Of a DNA stretch of 64,000 bases, positions 51,430 to 62,545 are shown piece after piece (position 1 is the first letter of the stretch; each line of letters begins with the position of its first letter). The translations under genes were made by a program, and so were the position numbers. Location of the stretch: positions 7,173,501 to 7,237,500 of the forward strand of contig JAPFFF010000004.1 in NCBI GenBank assembly GCA_039105265.1, given 5' to 3'. The notes below the pieces were generated by a model that had not been told where the DNA came from, did no database searches, and saw nothing but the letters and a program-made list of their open reading frames with translations. Source of the stretch: Tritrichomonas musculus. Taxonomy: Eukaryota > Parabasalia > Tritrichomonadida > Tritrichomonadidae.

Positions 51430-51965
51430 CAATTTAACAGGAATCATAATTTGCAATTGAATGCATTCATTTAAAATGCTTAAATCAATCTTTTCGATTC
51501 CTGAATTTTCATCATTTTCAACAATTTGCAGTTGTTGGCAGTAATAAAAAGCAGATTCACCGATTTCTATTACTTGAACTGTAATTGTTAATCTTTCAAA
51601 TGATTAAAGTTCTGAATTGGCATCCTTTTCAACTATTTGAAGTTCCTCACATCGAGAAAAAGCGGTTTCTCCAATCCTCGTCACATTAGATGAAATCTTA
51701 ATCCATTCAATCAATAAATTATAAAATGTGTCCTTTTCTATTATTTGAAGTTTTGAATCGAATGGAATCTTAATTTGTTCTTATTTTATTATTGTTTGTG
51801 TGTGGTGAAGTGGAATTGTAAAGTTCTCAATTGATGAAAAACTAAATGCATTTTTCTCAATGATTTGAAGCTCTGTATTTTTTAGAACTTCAATTTTTTT
51901 AATTGTACATCAATTAGTAAAAACACTCTCACAAATTTGTGTGACTTGATCTGTGATGAAAAAAA
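51430..51965 (-). pseudogene. BspA-like gene remnant
   Basis: Minus-strand pieces keep the LRR_5 pattern (SSNVTRIGETAFSRCEELQI, VIEIGESAFYYCQQLQIVEN, QICESVFTN) with several in-frame stops and no start. It is a decayed relative of the BspA proteins at 3024-4178 and 19042-22065 (spacer phrases like ENDENSG) rather than of the kinase-BspA repeats. Confidence 0.7.
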
Positions 51966-52211
51966 TTGGAATTTAAAATGAAATTTTTTCATGCACAAAT
52001 TCATTGATGTTTGGTATTATGTATATATATATATACATTGTAGAATATATTGTTATGATTTGTTTTTAAATAAATATCATATATATCAAGAAAAATTGAT
52101 ATTTTTATTTTTCAAAAATTTTTATAAAAAAAAAAAGTGTTACTAAATAAAATGTAGTAATAATAATAAATTTATTTCTGCATATATGCAATAAAATATT
52201 TTTAATATTCA

Positions 52212-53330
52212 TTAGAATCTTAAAACTTTTGGTATTTGATCTCTCAATCGATTTGGAATACTGCCATTACATTCATAAAAGTTTTCAGGTTGTTGACGAA
52301 TGATCCATCCAATTTCTGGCTTGAAGCTAAAAGTCTTTTCATTTTGTGTCATTCCAACAAAGCCAGCCAACATTTCACAATGAACAGTTACAGCATCATC
52401 TTCATTTTGCCCTTCATACTGTAATACTTTGAGGTCAAAAGGAACAATGAGGAATTCATTTGCAAGATGAGTTATTTCATCAAATGGTGGTTTAACTGGT
52501 TGATTTCGCCTATTATACATGAAGAAATTAGTAAACCAACCATCAACATAGCCTGTATTATATTCTCCATTGTTTTCTTTAATTTTAATCATCTTCATCC
52601 AAAATTCTTTATTGACATTTCCTTTTATTGTTTCGATTATTTCATTGATAATTGGTGTCAGTCTATCAATCCACTCATCAAATTTATATTTTCTTAAATC
52701 ATTCATTTTAATTAATATTTTTTCCCAATCTTCAACTGATCCTTCTATTGTAACATATGGAATTCCACATCCTCCTGACATACCATTATAATTGAAATAA
52801 TTTTTAAATGCATGCATGATGCTGACTTGACCAACAGCTAATGATACATCTGTTGTCGTTGTGAAGTTTGGTGTTAAAGTGTCAATAATTGTTTCACCTG
52901 TGTTTTCCTTGATTTGTTGAACAAATTCTGGAAAGAAAGACATCCATTCTTCTGTTGTTGCATTACAAATATTCATTTTTTCTTTTTTAACAGTGATATC
53001 TTTCTTTCCTTTGAAATTAACAAACAATGATTTTAACTCTTCATGATTAGTGTCAACATGACGACTGAATCCTTGGACAATCAAAATCCAGATGATATCT
53101 GGTGATATTGTGATTGGTCGATGGTTTCGATAAGCATCTAAAAAGCCATCGTAAACTGGATGTGTTTTATAATCAAAAATGATTTTTTGATCAGGTTTCA
53201 TTGATGTTGATAAAAATTTGTGATACAATTCTGTGATGTTAGCTGTGCTTTCGCTCACTGGCTTGACATCAACCAAGGTTAAATTCTTCTTCTCTGTTTC
53301 AACAGGAATTGTGATTGACTCATAAGACAT
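52212..53330 (-). CDS. DUF4419 domain protein
   Basis: In this 372-aa protein the DUF4419 domain covers nearly the whole length: GFLDAYRNHRPITISPDIIW, ILIVQGFSRHV, FTTTTDVSLAVGQVSIMHAF, CGIPYVTIEGSVEDWEKI, FDEWIDRLTPIINEI, FWMKMIKIKE and GWFTNFFMY, with the order and spacing of the family. DUF4419 proteins occur in fungi, amoebae and trichomonads and have no established function. There is no signal peptide or membrane helix. The start is backed by an initiator-like TCATTTTA 10 bases upstream. It is flanked by a BspA remnant and tRNA-Ser. Confidence 0.88.
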   Translation of the reverse strand: MSYESITIPVETEKKNLTLVDVKPVSESTANITELYHKFLSTSMKPDQKIIFDYKTHPVYDGFLDAYRNHRPITISPDIIWILIVQGFSRHVDTNHEELKSLFVNFKGKKDITVKKEKMNICNATTEEWMSFFPEFVQQIKENTGETIIDTLTPNFTTTTDVSLAVGQVSIMHAFKNYFNYNGMSGGCGIPYVTIEGSVEDWEKILIKMNDLRKYKFDEWIDRLTPIINEIIETIKGNVNKEFWMKMIKIKENNGEYNTGYVDGWFTNFFMYNRRNQPVKPPFDEITHLANEFLIVPFDLKVLQYEGQNEDDAVTVHCEMLAGFVGMTQNEKTFSFKPEIGWIIRQQPENFYECNGSIPNRLRDQIPKVLRF

Positions 53331-53340
53331 TGTTTAAATA

Positions 53341-53348
53341 TAAAATGA
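53341..53348 (-). promoter_or_regulatory. Initiator-like motif before the DUF4419 gene
   Basis: TCATTTTA on the minus strand lies 10 bases upstream of the ATG at 53330 and matches the trichomonad initiator. Confidence 0.5.
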
Positions 53349-53895
53349 AGTCATAATGGGTTTCAAAAATTAAGTTTTGAAATTATTGAAAATTTTTTTA
53401 TTTTTTTCCATTTGAAAATTTTAAGTGGAATAAAAATAAAAAAAATTGTTTGACTTTCTCAAATGAATATAATTTTGTTTTAATGATCTTTTTTGCTCTA
53501 AATAAAAAAAAATTATTTGAAAATTGAGATAATTTTTGACAGAAAAAATAAATTTTTGTCATGAAATAAAAATTTTTCTCTTAGAAAATTTTTAACAAAC
53601 AAAATAAAATAAATTCAAATAAAAATATAAATTTTCAAATGATTCCTGCTGTCATTTCTTCGATATTTAATAAATATATAAGGCTGTCATGATTAATGGT
53701 CTCATTTATGTTTTGATCTATATTAAATTCATGCATATTAATTGACAATACATGGTTAATTTTTCACCAGAAATATACAATTTATTCAAAAAAAAAAATT
53801 ATAAATATACGCTTCATTAAAAAGCAGATATTTGTAATTCAAATATATTTGAGTATTTTATTTTTTTATGGTGCTTATCATTTGAATGATTGTAA
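53349..53895. other. AT-rich spacer, nothing recognised
   Basis: Homopolymer-rich sequence between the DUF4419 gene and tRNA-Ser. Confidence 0.5.
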
Positions 53896-53977
53896 GACAC
53901 GATGGCCGAGTGGTTAAGGCGTGGGATTAGAGTCCCCATGGGTTTATCCCGCATCAGTTCGAATCTGGTTCGTGTCG
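53896..53977 (+). tRNA. tRNA-Ser (AGA)
   Basis: An 82-base class II tRNA: acceptor GACACGA/TCGTGTC, D arm GGCCGAGTGGTTAAGGC, anticodon loop TTAGAGT with anticodon AGA, a long variable arm and T loop TTCGAAT, with discriminator G. A T run follows immediately as terminator. The top pair of the anticodon stem is an A-C mismatch. Confidence 0.9.
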
Positions 53978-54312
53978 TTTTTTTTTTTCATTCATCGATT
54001 TAAAATACTTTTATAGGTTGGTATATTAAATTTATTTCAAATTGGATTTAAATGTATAATTTTTTCCAAATAGAGATTTTAGATCATATTAAAAAAAAAA
54101 ATATTTGCTTATTTCTTTTTCAAATCATTAAAAAAGCATTTTAAATAATGAATGAAATTTTGATTATTGCTAGCATAAACGCGTAGTTTGACTGAGTTTA
54201 ATGGAGAAAAAAGATTGTGTGGAAAAGATACAATTTGATTTGTATTAAATATAATTATCTCAAATTTCTGAGGTAGGTTGGATTATCTATTGAAATATCC
54301 AATGAAAGTACT

Positions 54313-55058
54313 TATAGTGGTCCTAAAAAATATTGATAAGAAATTTGAGAGAAATTTTCATGTTTCATTGAAAAAATTGAGAAAATTTATTTAAAAATAA
54401 TTTGAGAGAATTTTAAAATTTCTTTCAAATTCATTCAAATTTAATGACCTATTCATGAATTTATGAATCAATTGTTGGTCAATCTTTTGACCTTTTATTT
54501 ATTTGTTTTCTTTACCAAAAAATACAAACGAACGCTATAATTTAATCGCAAGTGGTTCTGCAATCGTACAATTTTAATAAAAGCAAAACAGCTGATGCAT
54601 TAAATATTTCGTTAAATTGCGTCAAAGCAGTAGCTAAATAGATTGATGAAGGGAGACCAGAAAAAACACAACCCTGCCGACCACAAATATTAACAAATGA
54701 AATCAAGTATTTCATATGCGTTAAAGCAATAACGTTTCCTGAAATCCCTGGAGCTGAAATGGCAAATGTTTCCTGAACACAAATTTTATTCTTTATATGG
54801 AATAATCTAAGTTTAGCAACAAACAATTCTTTGATTGATTCTTTTCCAAAGAAATTGAAACAATGCCTCGAAGTGCAAGGCAATCAAGTAAGATTTTAAT
54901 TTTAATTTTTAATAAAAAATCAACTTTTTCAATTGCCGAAAAAATATTGATAAGAAATTTAACTTTTTAAATTAAAAATTTTAAAAATAAAATAACTTTT
55001 GTTAACGACGATTAACTATTGAATTCATTTCTTATCAATATTTTTTAGGAACACTATA
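54313..55058 (+). mobile_element. Mariner/Tc1-like element remnant, internally deleted
   Basis: The ends are ~33-base inverted repeats starting TATAGTG(G/T)TCCTAAAAAA and reading on into TATTGATAAGAAAT; each end carries TA, consistent with TA target duplication. Inside, the plus strand reads an N-terminal transposase part with a helix-turn-helix (KTADALNISLNCVKAVAK) and RPQILTNEIKYFI, broken by stops at about 54540-54900. The DDE catalytic part is missing, so this is a ~746-bp dead derivative. An extra copy of the terminal motif lies at 54939-54956. Confidence 0.75.
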
Positions 55059-55624
55059 ATTTTTTGATTCATGAAGTTTTATTTATATTCAATTTTTTAG
55101 GCGTTATTTACAACTTTTCTTGTTTAAAAAGGTATTTTTATAGATATATATATGCAATCTAATCATATAAAACATATTTAATTCTTTATAATATAAATAA
55201 ATAATAGTTTCCATTTTATTTGCAAAGATACATAAAATGATATATATTGCCATGATGAGTTTCAAAAAGTGAAAAAATATATCTGCTTATATCTTGCTTT
55301 TAGAATTACGAATAGCTTAAAATTAATACATATAATATAAAAAATAAATAATTAATAAATAAATAAAATAATATAAGTAAAATGAGAAATTTTTATAAAA
55401 AAAAAATTCACAAAAAAATTGAATTATACTCAAAATTTGCATCTCTCAATTTTTTGATCGAATGTAAAACTATATTTATTTATATATTAATAATATATTT
55501 GTAATAATTAAATTTTACAACCAAAAAACAAAAAATCAATATGATTTAATTTCAAATAATTATATATTTTTGAATACTCAGAGACTACTTTTTGAAAAGC
55601 ATTCCAATATTATGCGAAATCGCA
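55059..55624. other. AT-rich spacer, nothing recognised
   Basis: Between the mariner remnant and the large membrane-protein gene. No genes seen. Confidence 0.5.
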
Positions 55625-55631
55625 TCATTTG
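55625..55631 (+). promoter_or_regulatory. Initiator-like motif before the PqiA-like gene
   Basis: TCATTTG lies 13 bases before the ATG at 55645, fitting the trichomonad initiator and short leader. Confidence 0.5.
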
Positions 55632-55644
55632 ATCCAAAAAAAAA

Positions 55645-58623
55645 ATGAATCTTTTAAACCTTCTCCCAGCCTTTGGGATTCTTCTTCATGCGAATAATTC
55701 AAATGACATTTGCGACTTCGAATGTTGGGTTAAAAGCCTTGCTATTCATATTCCACCAATTTCTTACAAAGTTCCAGTAACAAACGATAAAATCAATATG
55801 ACAAACATGATACTACAAAATATTACAATAACAACGTTACATACATCATTTTATCCCGATGCTACGCAAATAAACGATGGATTACTAATTAATGTTACTC
55901 TTTCCGCATATCTTCGTTCAGATTTGGATTATGAAGGTTTTATTAAAACCAATGGAAACATTTCTGCTACCATAACCCAGATTAACATCCAGCTTCCTAT
56001 GAAGTTTATAAAAGATGATGATGGACTTATTACAGATATTGATATATACGATCAAAAAAAGTGTAAGGTTACAATAGATAACATTCATGTTGGCATGTAT
56101 TTTGATAATACATTTCTTGACAGATTGATCAAAATTCTTATTGGTCCAGTTGTTGATATAATCAAATCAAATGCGCAGAAAATTGTTTGTCAAACAATAC
56201 AGCCAACTATTAAGAAGTACGGATCGGAATTTTTTACAAAAATAGCAAATTATATTCGCCCATACATTGATGGACCATCATCGATTGAAATTCCAATTAA
56301 CTCGACCAAAATGACAGATTTAAGAGGTTCACAAGTTATCGATTTAATTAACTTCTTACTGACTAATTTAACTACAGGCACGACCCCACTCAATTTGAAT
56401 AGTTTAGTTAACCGTTTTTCAAAAGAAACTGGAATTTTTGACTACCAAGACATGGCATCACTTTTCTCACTTCCTCCTGAATTAACCTTTGAAATTCCAG
56501 TCAATGTTAATGACATCAATGCGACGATCAAATTTGCTCTCAAAAGTCTCGTTTTGAGCGGTTTGAATACATGGAAAAACTTCACAATTTTGGCGCCAAT
56601 TTCGCCATTTGTTCTTGATACGACAACTTCATTAGATAGTCTTGGTATCAATTCAACTTTCCAAATTAACATTACAATTTCAGGCCTTGTTGACACCGCC
56701 GATGTTGAATTGAGTGAAACCGCTTTTTTCCACATGAACATGGAGAACAACACACTCGACTTCCAGCTTCAATATGCCACTGAGAAAGGGACTGGTAAGA
56801 ACTACACAATCTCGCAATGCACTGATCCAACGTGTCTCTTAAAACTGGCTTCGCCCGACGGCACCGGCTTCAAGATCTTCTCCATCAACACGTCGATAGG
56901 AATGATTGACTTGGGAATGGCTGAAGCTTCGATAGAGGAAGAGATACAAGAGACAATCAACACTGTCTGTGACTTCTTCATTCACAACTATCGTCAGCAG
57001 ATACCGATGTTGATGAACTTCCTCTTGAATGATCTCGGCAGGACCTACTTGAATTCCGCAATTAACGACACATTGAGAACAAGTGAATGTGGCACTTTTG
57101 AAGAGGAGCCATATCATGAATTCGGTGTCACTTTGACTATCATTGCTGTTGCACTCTCTGCAGTCGTGCTGCTTGCATTATGTGTGATGACAGTCGTTGT
57201 GATTCGCATCCGAGAAAAAGAGCCAGATAAGCATAAAAAGTTCCTATCGTTCTTTAGAAATGATTCTGAAGCAAGTCTTTTCATGCATCCAAAACTTCCT
57301 ATTTGGGTCCGTATTTTGATTCCTTTCTTGATTTGCACGAACATTTCTCTCTTCTTGTCTTCCAATGGATCAATCGGTGCCTCCGTGTTTTTGAAGGTTC
57401 ATTTTGGCAAAGATAAAAAGCTTGAATTCCCAACCATTTTTGATTTTGCTTTAATCAAATCAATCGAAGACATGTGGAATGCCAAAGCCTATATATTATC
57501 AATGTGTGTTGCTGTTGGCTCTTGTGTTTGGCCCTATACAAAACTTATTCTTATGCTGATTGTTTGGATTATGCCATCAACGTTGATCACAAAGAAATAT
57601 CGTGATCGAATATTGAGAGTTTTGTTTGAGCTCGGTAAATGGTCGCTTATTGATTCTTACTTCATGATTTTAACTGTTGTTGGTTTTCATTTTGTTATTG
57701 ATTTTCCTATCGTTCATGAAGTGACAGTTAATAATCAAAACATTCTCTATATTTGGGTTTATCCGGCTTATGGGTTTATCACATTAATTATTGCCACCAT
57801 TTATTCATTGGCCTTGTCACACCTGATTTGTTATATTAATCGAAAAGTGTCAAATCCATATGATAACATTACTTCTGAAAATGAAGGAAAATCATCTGTT
57901 TTTAAACAACAAAATATAGCAAGTAAAATCTTGCTTGTTATATTTTTGCCGTTTGCTTTTGTTTTGTTTCTTGCTGGTATTTCTGTCGTTTCCTTCTCTT
58001 TCGAATTCGATGGTCTAACTGGCTGGGCTTTGGACATTCTAAACCTGGTTAATAAAAAGGGTTACACTGTACTTGAAATGATTCCAAAGTTCCCTCAATC
58101 TTGTGAGGATTCAAACTCTGTTAGAACCAGAATTATTCAAGTTATTTACGTGATTACAGCGGTAATTGCTCCCATTCTTCACATAATTGCATTGGCAGTT
58201 ATGCTCTTCGTGCCAATGACAAAGAAACAACTCTTTTCAATGTACAATGCTTGTGAAGTTTTGTATTCTTGGTCTTGCCTAGATGTGTTCACTGTAAGTA
58301 TCTTCATTTCAGTGGTGCAAATCGCACTCTTGACCGATTTCATGGTCGGTGATAATTGTGACTTAATTAACGTTGTTTTAAAGAAGTTTTTCCCTCATGA
58401 TAAATATATAGATGGCCATTATAAATGCTTCGAAATTCACTCTATTTTGGAAAATGGTACTTTCTTGCTCATCGCTGCTGCTATTATTAACACTGTGGCT
58501 GCACTCTGGATCAATGCAATCACTAGAAAAGTGCTTGAAAAAGATCAAGATAATGAAGATTATATTAGAGTGAATGATCCTGAAGTTTTATTAAGTTCTG
58601 GAAGTTATGTTAATGGTAATTAA
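55645..58623 (+). CDS. Large membrane protein: TULIP/BPI-like ectodomain + PqiA-like membrane domain
   Basis: This 992-aa protein has a signal-like N-terminus (1-16). The lumenal or extracellular half (about 20-490) has many N-glycosylation sequons and alternating beta strands with amphipathic helices, resembling lipid-binding BPI/LBP (TULIP) folds. A transmembrane helix at 494-521 is followed by two membrane blocks. The first (556-735) has the PqiA signature PKLPIWVRILIPF, a helix pair and LGKWSLIDSYFMILTVVGF. The second (760-960) has the related LYSWSCLDVFTVSIFISVVQ. Bacterial PqiA works with MCE proteins in lipid transport between membranes. TULIP domains also carry lipids, so a lipid-transfer role is a reasonable inference. 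The C-terminal tail is cytosolic and acidic. Confidence 0.8.
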   Translation: MNLLNLLPAFGILLHANNSNDICDFECWVKSLAIHIPPISYKVPVTNDKINMTNMILQNITITTLHTSFYPDATQINDGLLINVTLSAYLRSDLDYEGFIKTNGNISATITQINIQLPMKFIKDDDGLITDIDIYDQKKCKVTIDNIHVGMYFDNTFLDRLIKILIGPVVDIIKSNAQKIVCQTIQPTIKKYGSEFFTKIANYIRPYIDGPSSIEIPINSTKMTDLRGSQVIDLINFLLTNLTTGTTPLNLNSLVNRFSKETGIFDYQDMASLFSLPPELTFEIPVNVNDINATIKFALKSLVLSGLNTWKNFTILAPISPFVLDTTTSLDSLGINSTFQINITISGLVDTADVELSETAFFHMNMENNTLDFQLQYATEKGTGKNYTISQCTDPTCLLKLASPDGTGFKIFSINTSIGMIDLGMAEASIEEEIQETINTVCDFFIHNYRQQIPMLMNFLLNDLGRTYLNSAINDTLRTSECGTFEEEPYHEFGVTLTIIAVALSAVVLLALCVMTVVVIRIREKEPDKHKKFLSFFRNDSEASLFMHPKLPIWVRILIPFLICTNISLFLSSNGSIGASVFLKVHFGKDKKLEFPTIFDFALIKSIEDMWNAKAYILSMCVAVGSCVWPYTKLILMLIVWIMPSTLITKKYRDRILRVLFELGKWSLIDSYFMILTVVGFHFVIDFPIVHEVTVNNQNILYIWVYPAYGFITLIIATIYSLALSHLICYINRKVSNPYDNITSENEGKSSVFKQQNIASKILLVIFLPFAFVLFLAGISVVSFSFEFDGLTGWALDILNLVNKKGYTVLEMIPKFPQSCEDSNSVRTRIIQVIYVITAVIAPILHIIALAVMLFVPMTKKQLFSMYNACEVLYSWSCLDVFTVSIFISVVQIALLTDFMVGDNCDLINVVLKKFFPHDKYIDGHYKCFEIHSILENGTFLLIAAAIINTVAALWINAITRKVLEKDQDNEDYIRVNDPEVLLSSGSYVNGN

Positions 58624-61139
58624 ACTCAATAACTATCAAATAATATTAAAATATATATAAAAAATCTATTGATATTTTTATTTAAAAAAAAATTTAGTAT
58701 TTTTTATGTATTTTGCACTATTTGAGAAGTATTTTGTTGATGCTTTTGTTGAGACTTGGTGAGATATTACACAATCTTGAGAGAAAAATATATTTAAATA
58801 TTACACTGAAAATAGAGTTTTTAGATGCTTGTAGCACCAAAGATTGTGTCTCAGCCTTTTGAAAGAGTTTATTGAAAGAAAAAATAGGAGAAAAAAGGGA
58901 AAAAATATTTTGATGAATCTTCATATGTTTTTACTTAATTTTTACCGAAACTTACATCAATAGGAAGGATCAGAAAAATTAAGTAACATAAAAAAATGAA
59001 CTTTTTTTACAGCTGTTGTTTACAGTATGGTAAGATTTCTCATAACACTCAAATTAACATCAGAACTATATTGAGAGACTTTCTGATGTTTTATTTTATT
59101 AAAGTATAGAATCATTGAATAAATTAAAAGATTGAGAAAATAATATACTAAGCAATTGAATGTAAAGCAAACAAAACATTGCGAAGATTGAATGAAAGGT
59201 ACACAAATTTTATTAGCCAGCCTAATTTATACCCTTAATTTTATTTTAAAAATAGATGTGTATAGTAGATAAATATCTGAGAATTTTCACAAATTTTGAA
59301 TTATCTTAACAAATTTGAGAGTTAAACTTTTTTAGAGGAATCTCGATGTTTAATATATTTAAAAACTATTTTATATTATTTCCTAATATATTTTTCAATA
59401 TAAAACTATTTTTTAATTTTCAAAAAACAACAAATAAACATATCAAAAAAGTAGATTTATTGAAAAATTCAAAGATTTTGTTGATCGTTCTCCTCAAATA
59501 ATTATCAAAAATTGAATGAAATTCAGAGGATGCGAGGTCTATAGTTAATCTCAATTTATTGAAATATTGTTCTGAGAATTTCAATGTATATAGTCAAAAA
59601 GATTGAATTGAGGTGAATTAAAAAATACTTAAAATACATATATCTTTAAAAATAATTTTAATTTAATTTATTAATTATGAATTTAAAATATTCACTATAT
59701 TTATAAAATAAAATAATAATTAATCAATAATTTTATTGTTGAGGAATTGGTGAAAATAAATTAGAAGTGCGGGGACTAAAATAACGTATTTTGTCTATTT
59801 AATATTTTGCTTTTATTTCCTTTAATATTTTATATCTCAATAATTTTATTATATGTTTATTTTAAACATTTATTGTATTATATGAAATACTTATTGTTTT
59901 GATTATTTGTTCAAAGGGAAAGAAGTTACATAATGGCCAAAAAACATTAAATATATATAAATATCTTAATGAAAAAATATTTTTAATTCATAATTATCGT
60001 ATATTTAACTAATAAATATAATATTAATATTTAATAATTATTTGTATAAAATAAAACAATTTTTTTCATGAAAAAAAATAAAATTTATAAAAAATTGTAT
60101 TTTACAACTCATTTTTTGGAATGGTTGTTTAATTCTCAAGGGATAACTATATATCAATTTATAGGATAATTAATATATATCACAATAAATATATGAAAAT
60201 AAAAAACGACTCGTCAGGCGTAGCTGCGTTTTAACCTTTAATTTTTTAAAAAAATTTAAATTTTTGAATGAAAAAAATAATTGGCATGAATCTTTTTCAA
60301 GGATTTTTTTAATATGTCAAAAACTTTTTGACTATTTCCGGTTGGATATTTGACTATTTCCGGTTCATATTGAATTTTTTTTTAATTGCTTTTTTTTTCA
60401 AGAAGGAAATTAAAGCATGCAAAATATTTTTTGATAAATTATATATTAAAATATGCATTATTCCAACAGTCATCTTTTAAATTGCTCGGTTAAAAACAAA
60501 GAAAATTCTTTTTTTACTGAGATAAATTAGTTTTAATTTATAATAAAAATACAAAGATTACAACATATTCATTAATTTCTCCCAACAATCTCTTATTTAA
60601 ACCAATTATGGTAAATAAATAAATCATCAGCGCATATCTTAAGGCATTTTTAAAAGATTTCATTGAGAATATTTAATATCAGATTTTATCAATTCATGTT
60701 TTCAAGAGTAGAAAAAGTTTCAAAAGATAAATCATATTATATTATGCAAAAATCATTCTTCATTTTACACATTTATCATTTAATTCATAGAAATTTAAAA
60801 TGATATTATTACAAGATCGATTGAATTAATTTTTTTATTAAACATTTTCATATAATAAAGATGCATTTAATATTTTATGACTTTTTTTATGCAAAAACAT
60901 GAAAAATATTTGATGAATTTTTTTTATAAATTTCAATGGTTTACGAAAATTAATAAAAATACTCATAAAACTCCACCTGACGAGCAAAACTCTTTCATTA
61001 AATATTTTTTATATAATATGGAATATACTTAATAAAATATATTAATATAAAGAATTTTTAAAAAAATTTTTAGTACCCGTACCTCTAATAAATTTAATTA
61101 GTTGTCAAAATTTATACTTATCTCACTTTTTTATTCCAG
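58624..61139. other. 2.5-kb gene desert
   Basis: Very AT-rich, with only short frames such as 58718-58924 that lack coding character. Motifs with CTCGTCAGG at 60211-60219 and, inverted, at 60977-60985 are the only structure noticed. The segment may hold decayed elements. Confidence 0.5.
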
Positions 61140-62177
61140 ATGATGAGTCAAGGTGGATTCGTTTTTGATATTAATAACTATGATATCAAGAAGGTAGAGT
61201 TTAAAGGATATGTATTGATGACAGCTCTTGACCGAAATACAAACAAAGAAGTTGATATAAAAATTTGTGCCAAAAACCACCGAATGGAAGCAAAATTTCT
61301 AATGGTTATAAAATGAGACCTTGTTAATGATGCATATTTTTCTCAATATCTTGATTTTCCAGGAATTGTTAAGCTTATTGGATTCCGTCCACCTTTAACC
61401 GAAAAAGAAAAAAGCTCAAGTCAATGCTTAAGTTACAAATGGGAAAGATATGACATTGATCTTACTGGTTTTATTTCTGTGTTTGAACATATGAAATATA
61501 CCATTGACGAAAAAGTTATTAGGGATTACCTTAAATATCAATAAAAATCGCAAATATCAATAAATTGATATTTGGTGTTTCAGTTTTTATGAAACAAATG
61601 CACAGCCAAAATGTTACCCACAACAATTTGACATATAATAATATATGTCTTGATGACAATCTCGAGCCCCGTATTTGTAATTTTTGCTCATCTCATTTTA
61701 TTTTCTCAAATGACTATTTTAAGATAAAAGATTGTGGATTTCGCCAAGATTTTATTATTCCGGTGCATATTCCAGAGGATGCTTTTAAAGATGACATCTA
61801 CTACTTTGCAACTCTCATCCTTACTTTCTTTGATCCCTATTTTAAAAGGACAACGGGCATAATATTTAAAGACTACTATATCGATCCCAAATTTAATGAA
61901 AAATTAGAACAAAACATTGATTCCCTTGGAAAGCCTAAAAATGTTCCAGATTGTTATTGGGATCTTATAAAAAGATTATTCAAATACACAGATCCAATTT
62001 CATTTGTTGATGTTACTGAAATTCTTAAGGATGACAAATTTGCATTTCATTTATTTGGGGAATAAACTGATCTGGATGTCCTTCATGAATATCAAAATAG
62101 AATTGATGTTAAAAATGTATTTGACCTCCAAAAAGAATCAGAAGAGTTCTTCCATGGACTATTGATGTATTCATGAT
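61140..62177 (+). pseudogene. Dead pseudokinase gene
   Basis: It begins MMSQGGFVFDINNYDIKKVE, the typical start of trichomonad TKL kinases. A stop follows at about codon 59, then FPGIVKLIGFRPP. A frame change near 61545 leads to the C-lobe (NVTHNNLTYNNICLDDNLEP, RICNF, then DLIKRLFKYTDPISF), where HRD is THN and DFG is CNF. An in-frame TAA near 62063 is followed by 36 further codons including LHEYQNRID. The ancestor was already a pseudokinase and this copy is now broken at three or more places. The tail phrase is shared with the linker of the helicase-kinase fusion. Confidence 0.75.
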
Positions 62178-62545
62178 TCATTCATGAATCCATCCAATTA
62201 CTTCAATAATATAAGAAATACATTTAAATAAAAAAAATAGCAAGATAATTTTTTTGATTATTTTACAAGTTGCTCTATCATCACCTTGGCTTTTCAATTT
62301 CACTCTTTTTCTTCTTCGTAAAATTGAATATATTAAATATCATAATAAATTCAGAAGTAATCCTAAAAAGTATTGGTACCTCTTTTAAGGTATAAAAAGT
62401 TTAAATAAATTGAAAAAAATAGAATAGTGTCGTTTATTACATTTTTAACATTAAAATTTTATATCTCAAAAAAATTGAGAAGAATATCGTAAAAATTGTG
62501 TTGAAAGGATTGAAAGAACATTGAAATAAAATTATAAAAATATTA
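62178..62545. other. Spacer, nothing recognised
   Basis: AT-rich sequence between the pseudokinase remnant and the cyclophilin-like gene. Confidence 0.5.

Noticed and set aside
57114-57365. Minus-strand frame opposite the PqiA-like gene
   Set aside because: Antisense shadow of a well-supported coding region.
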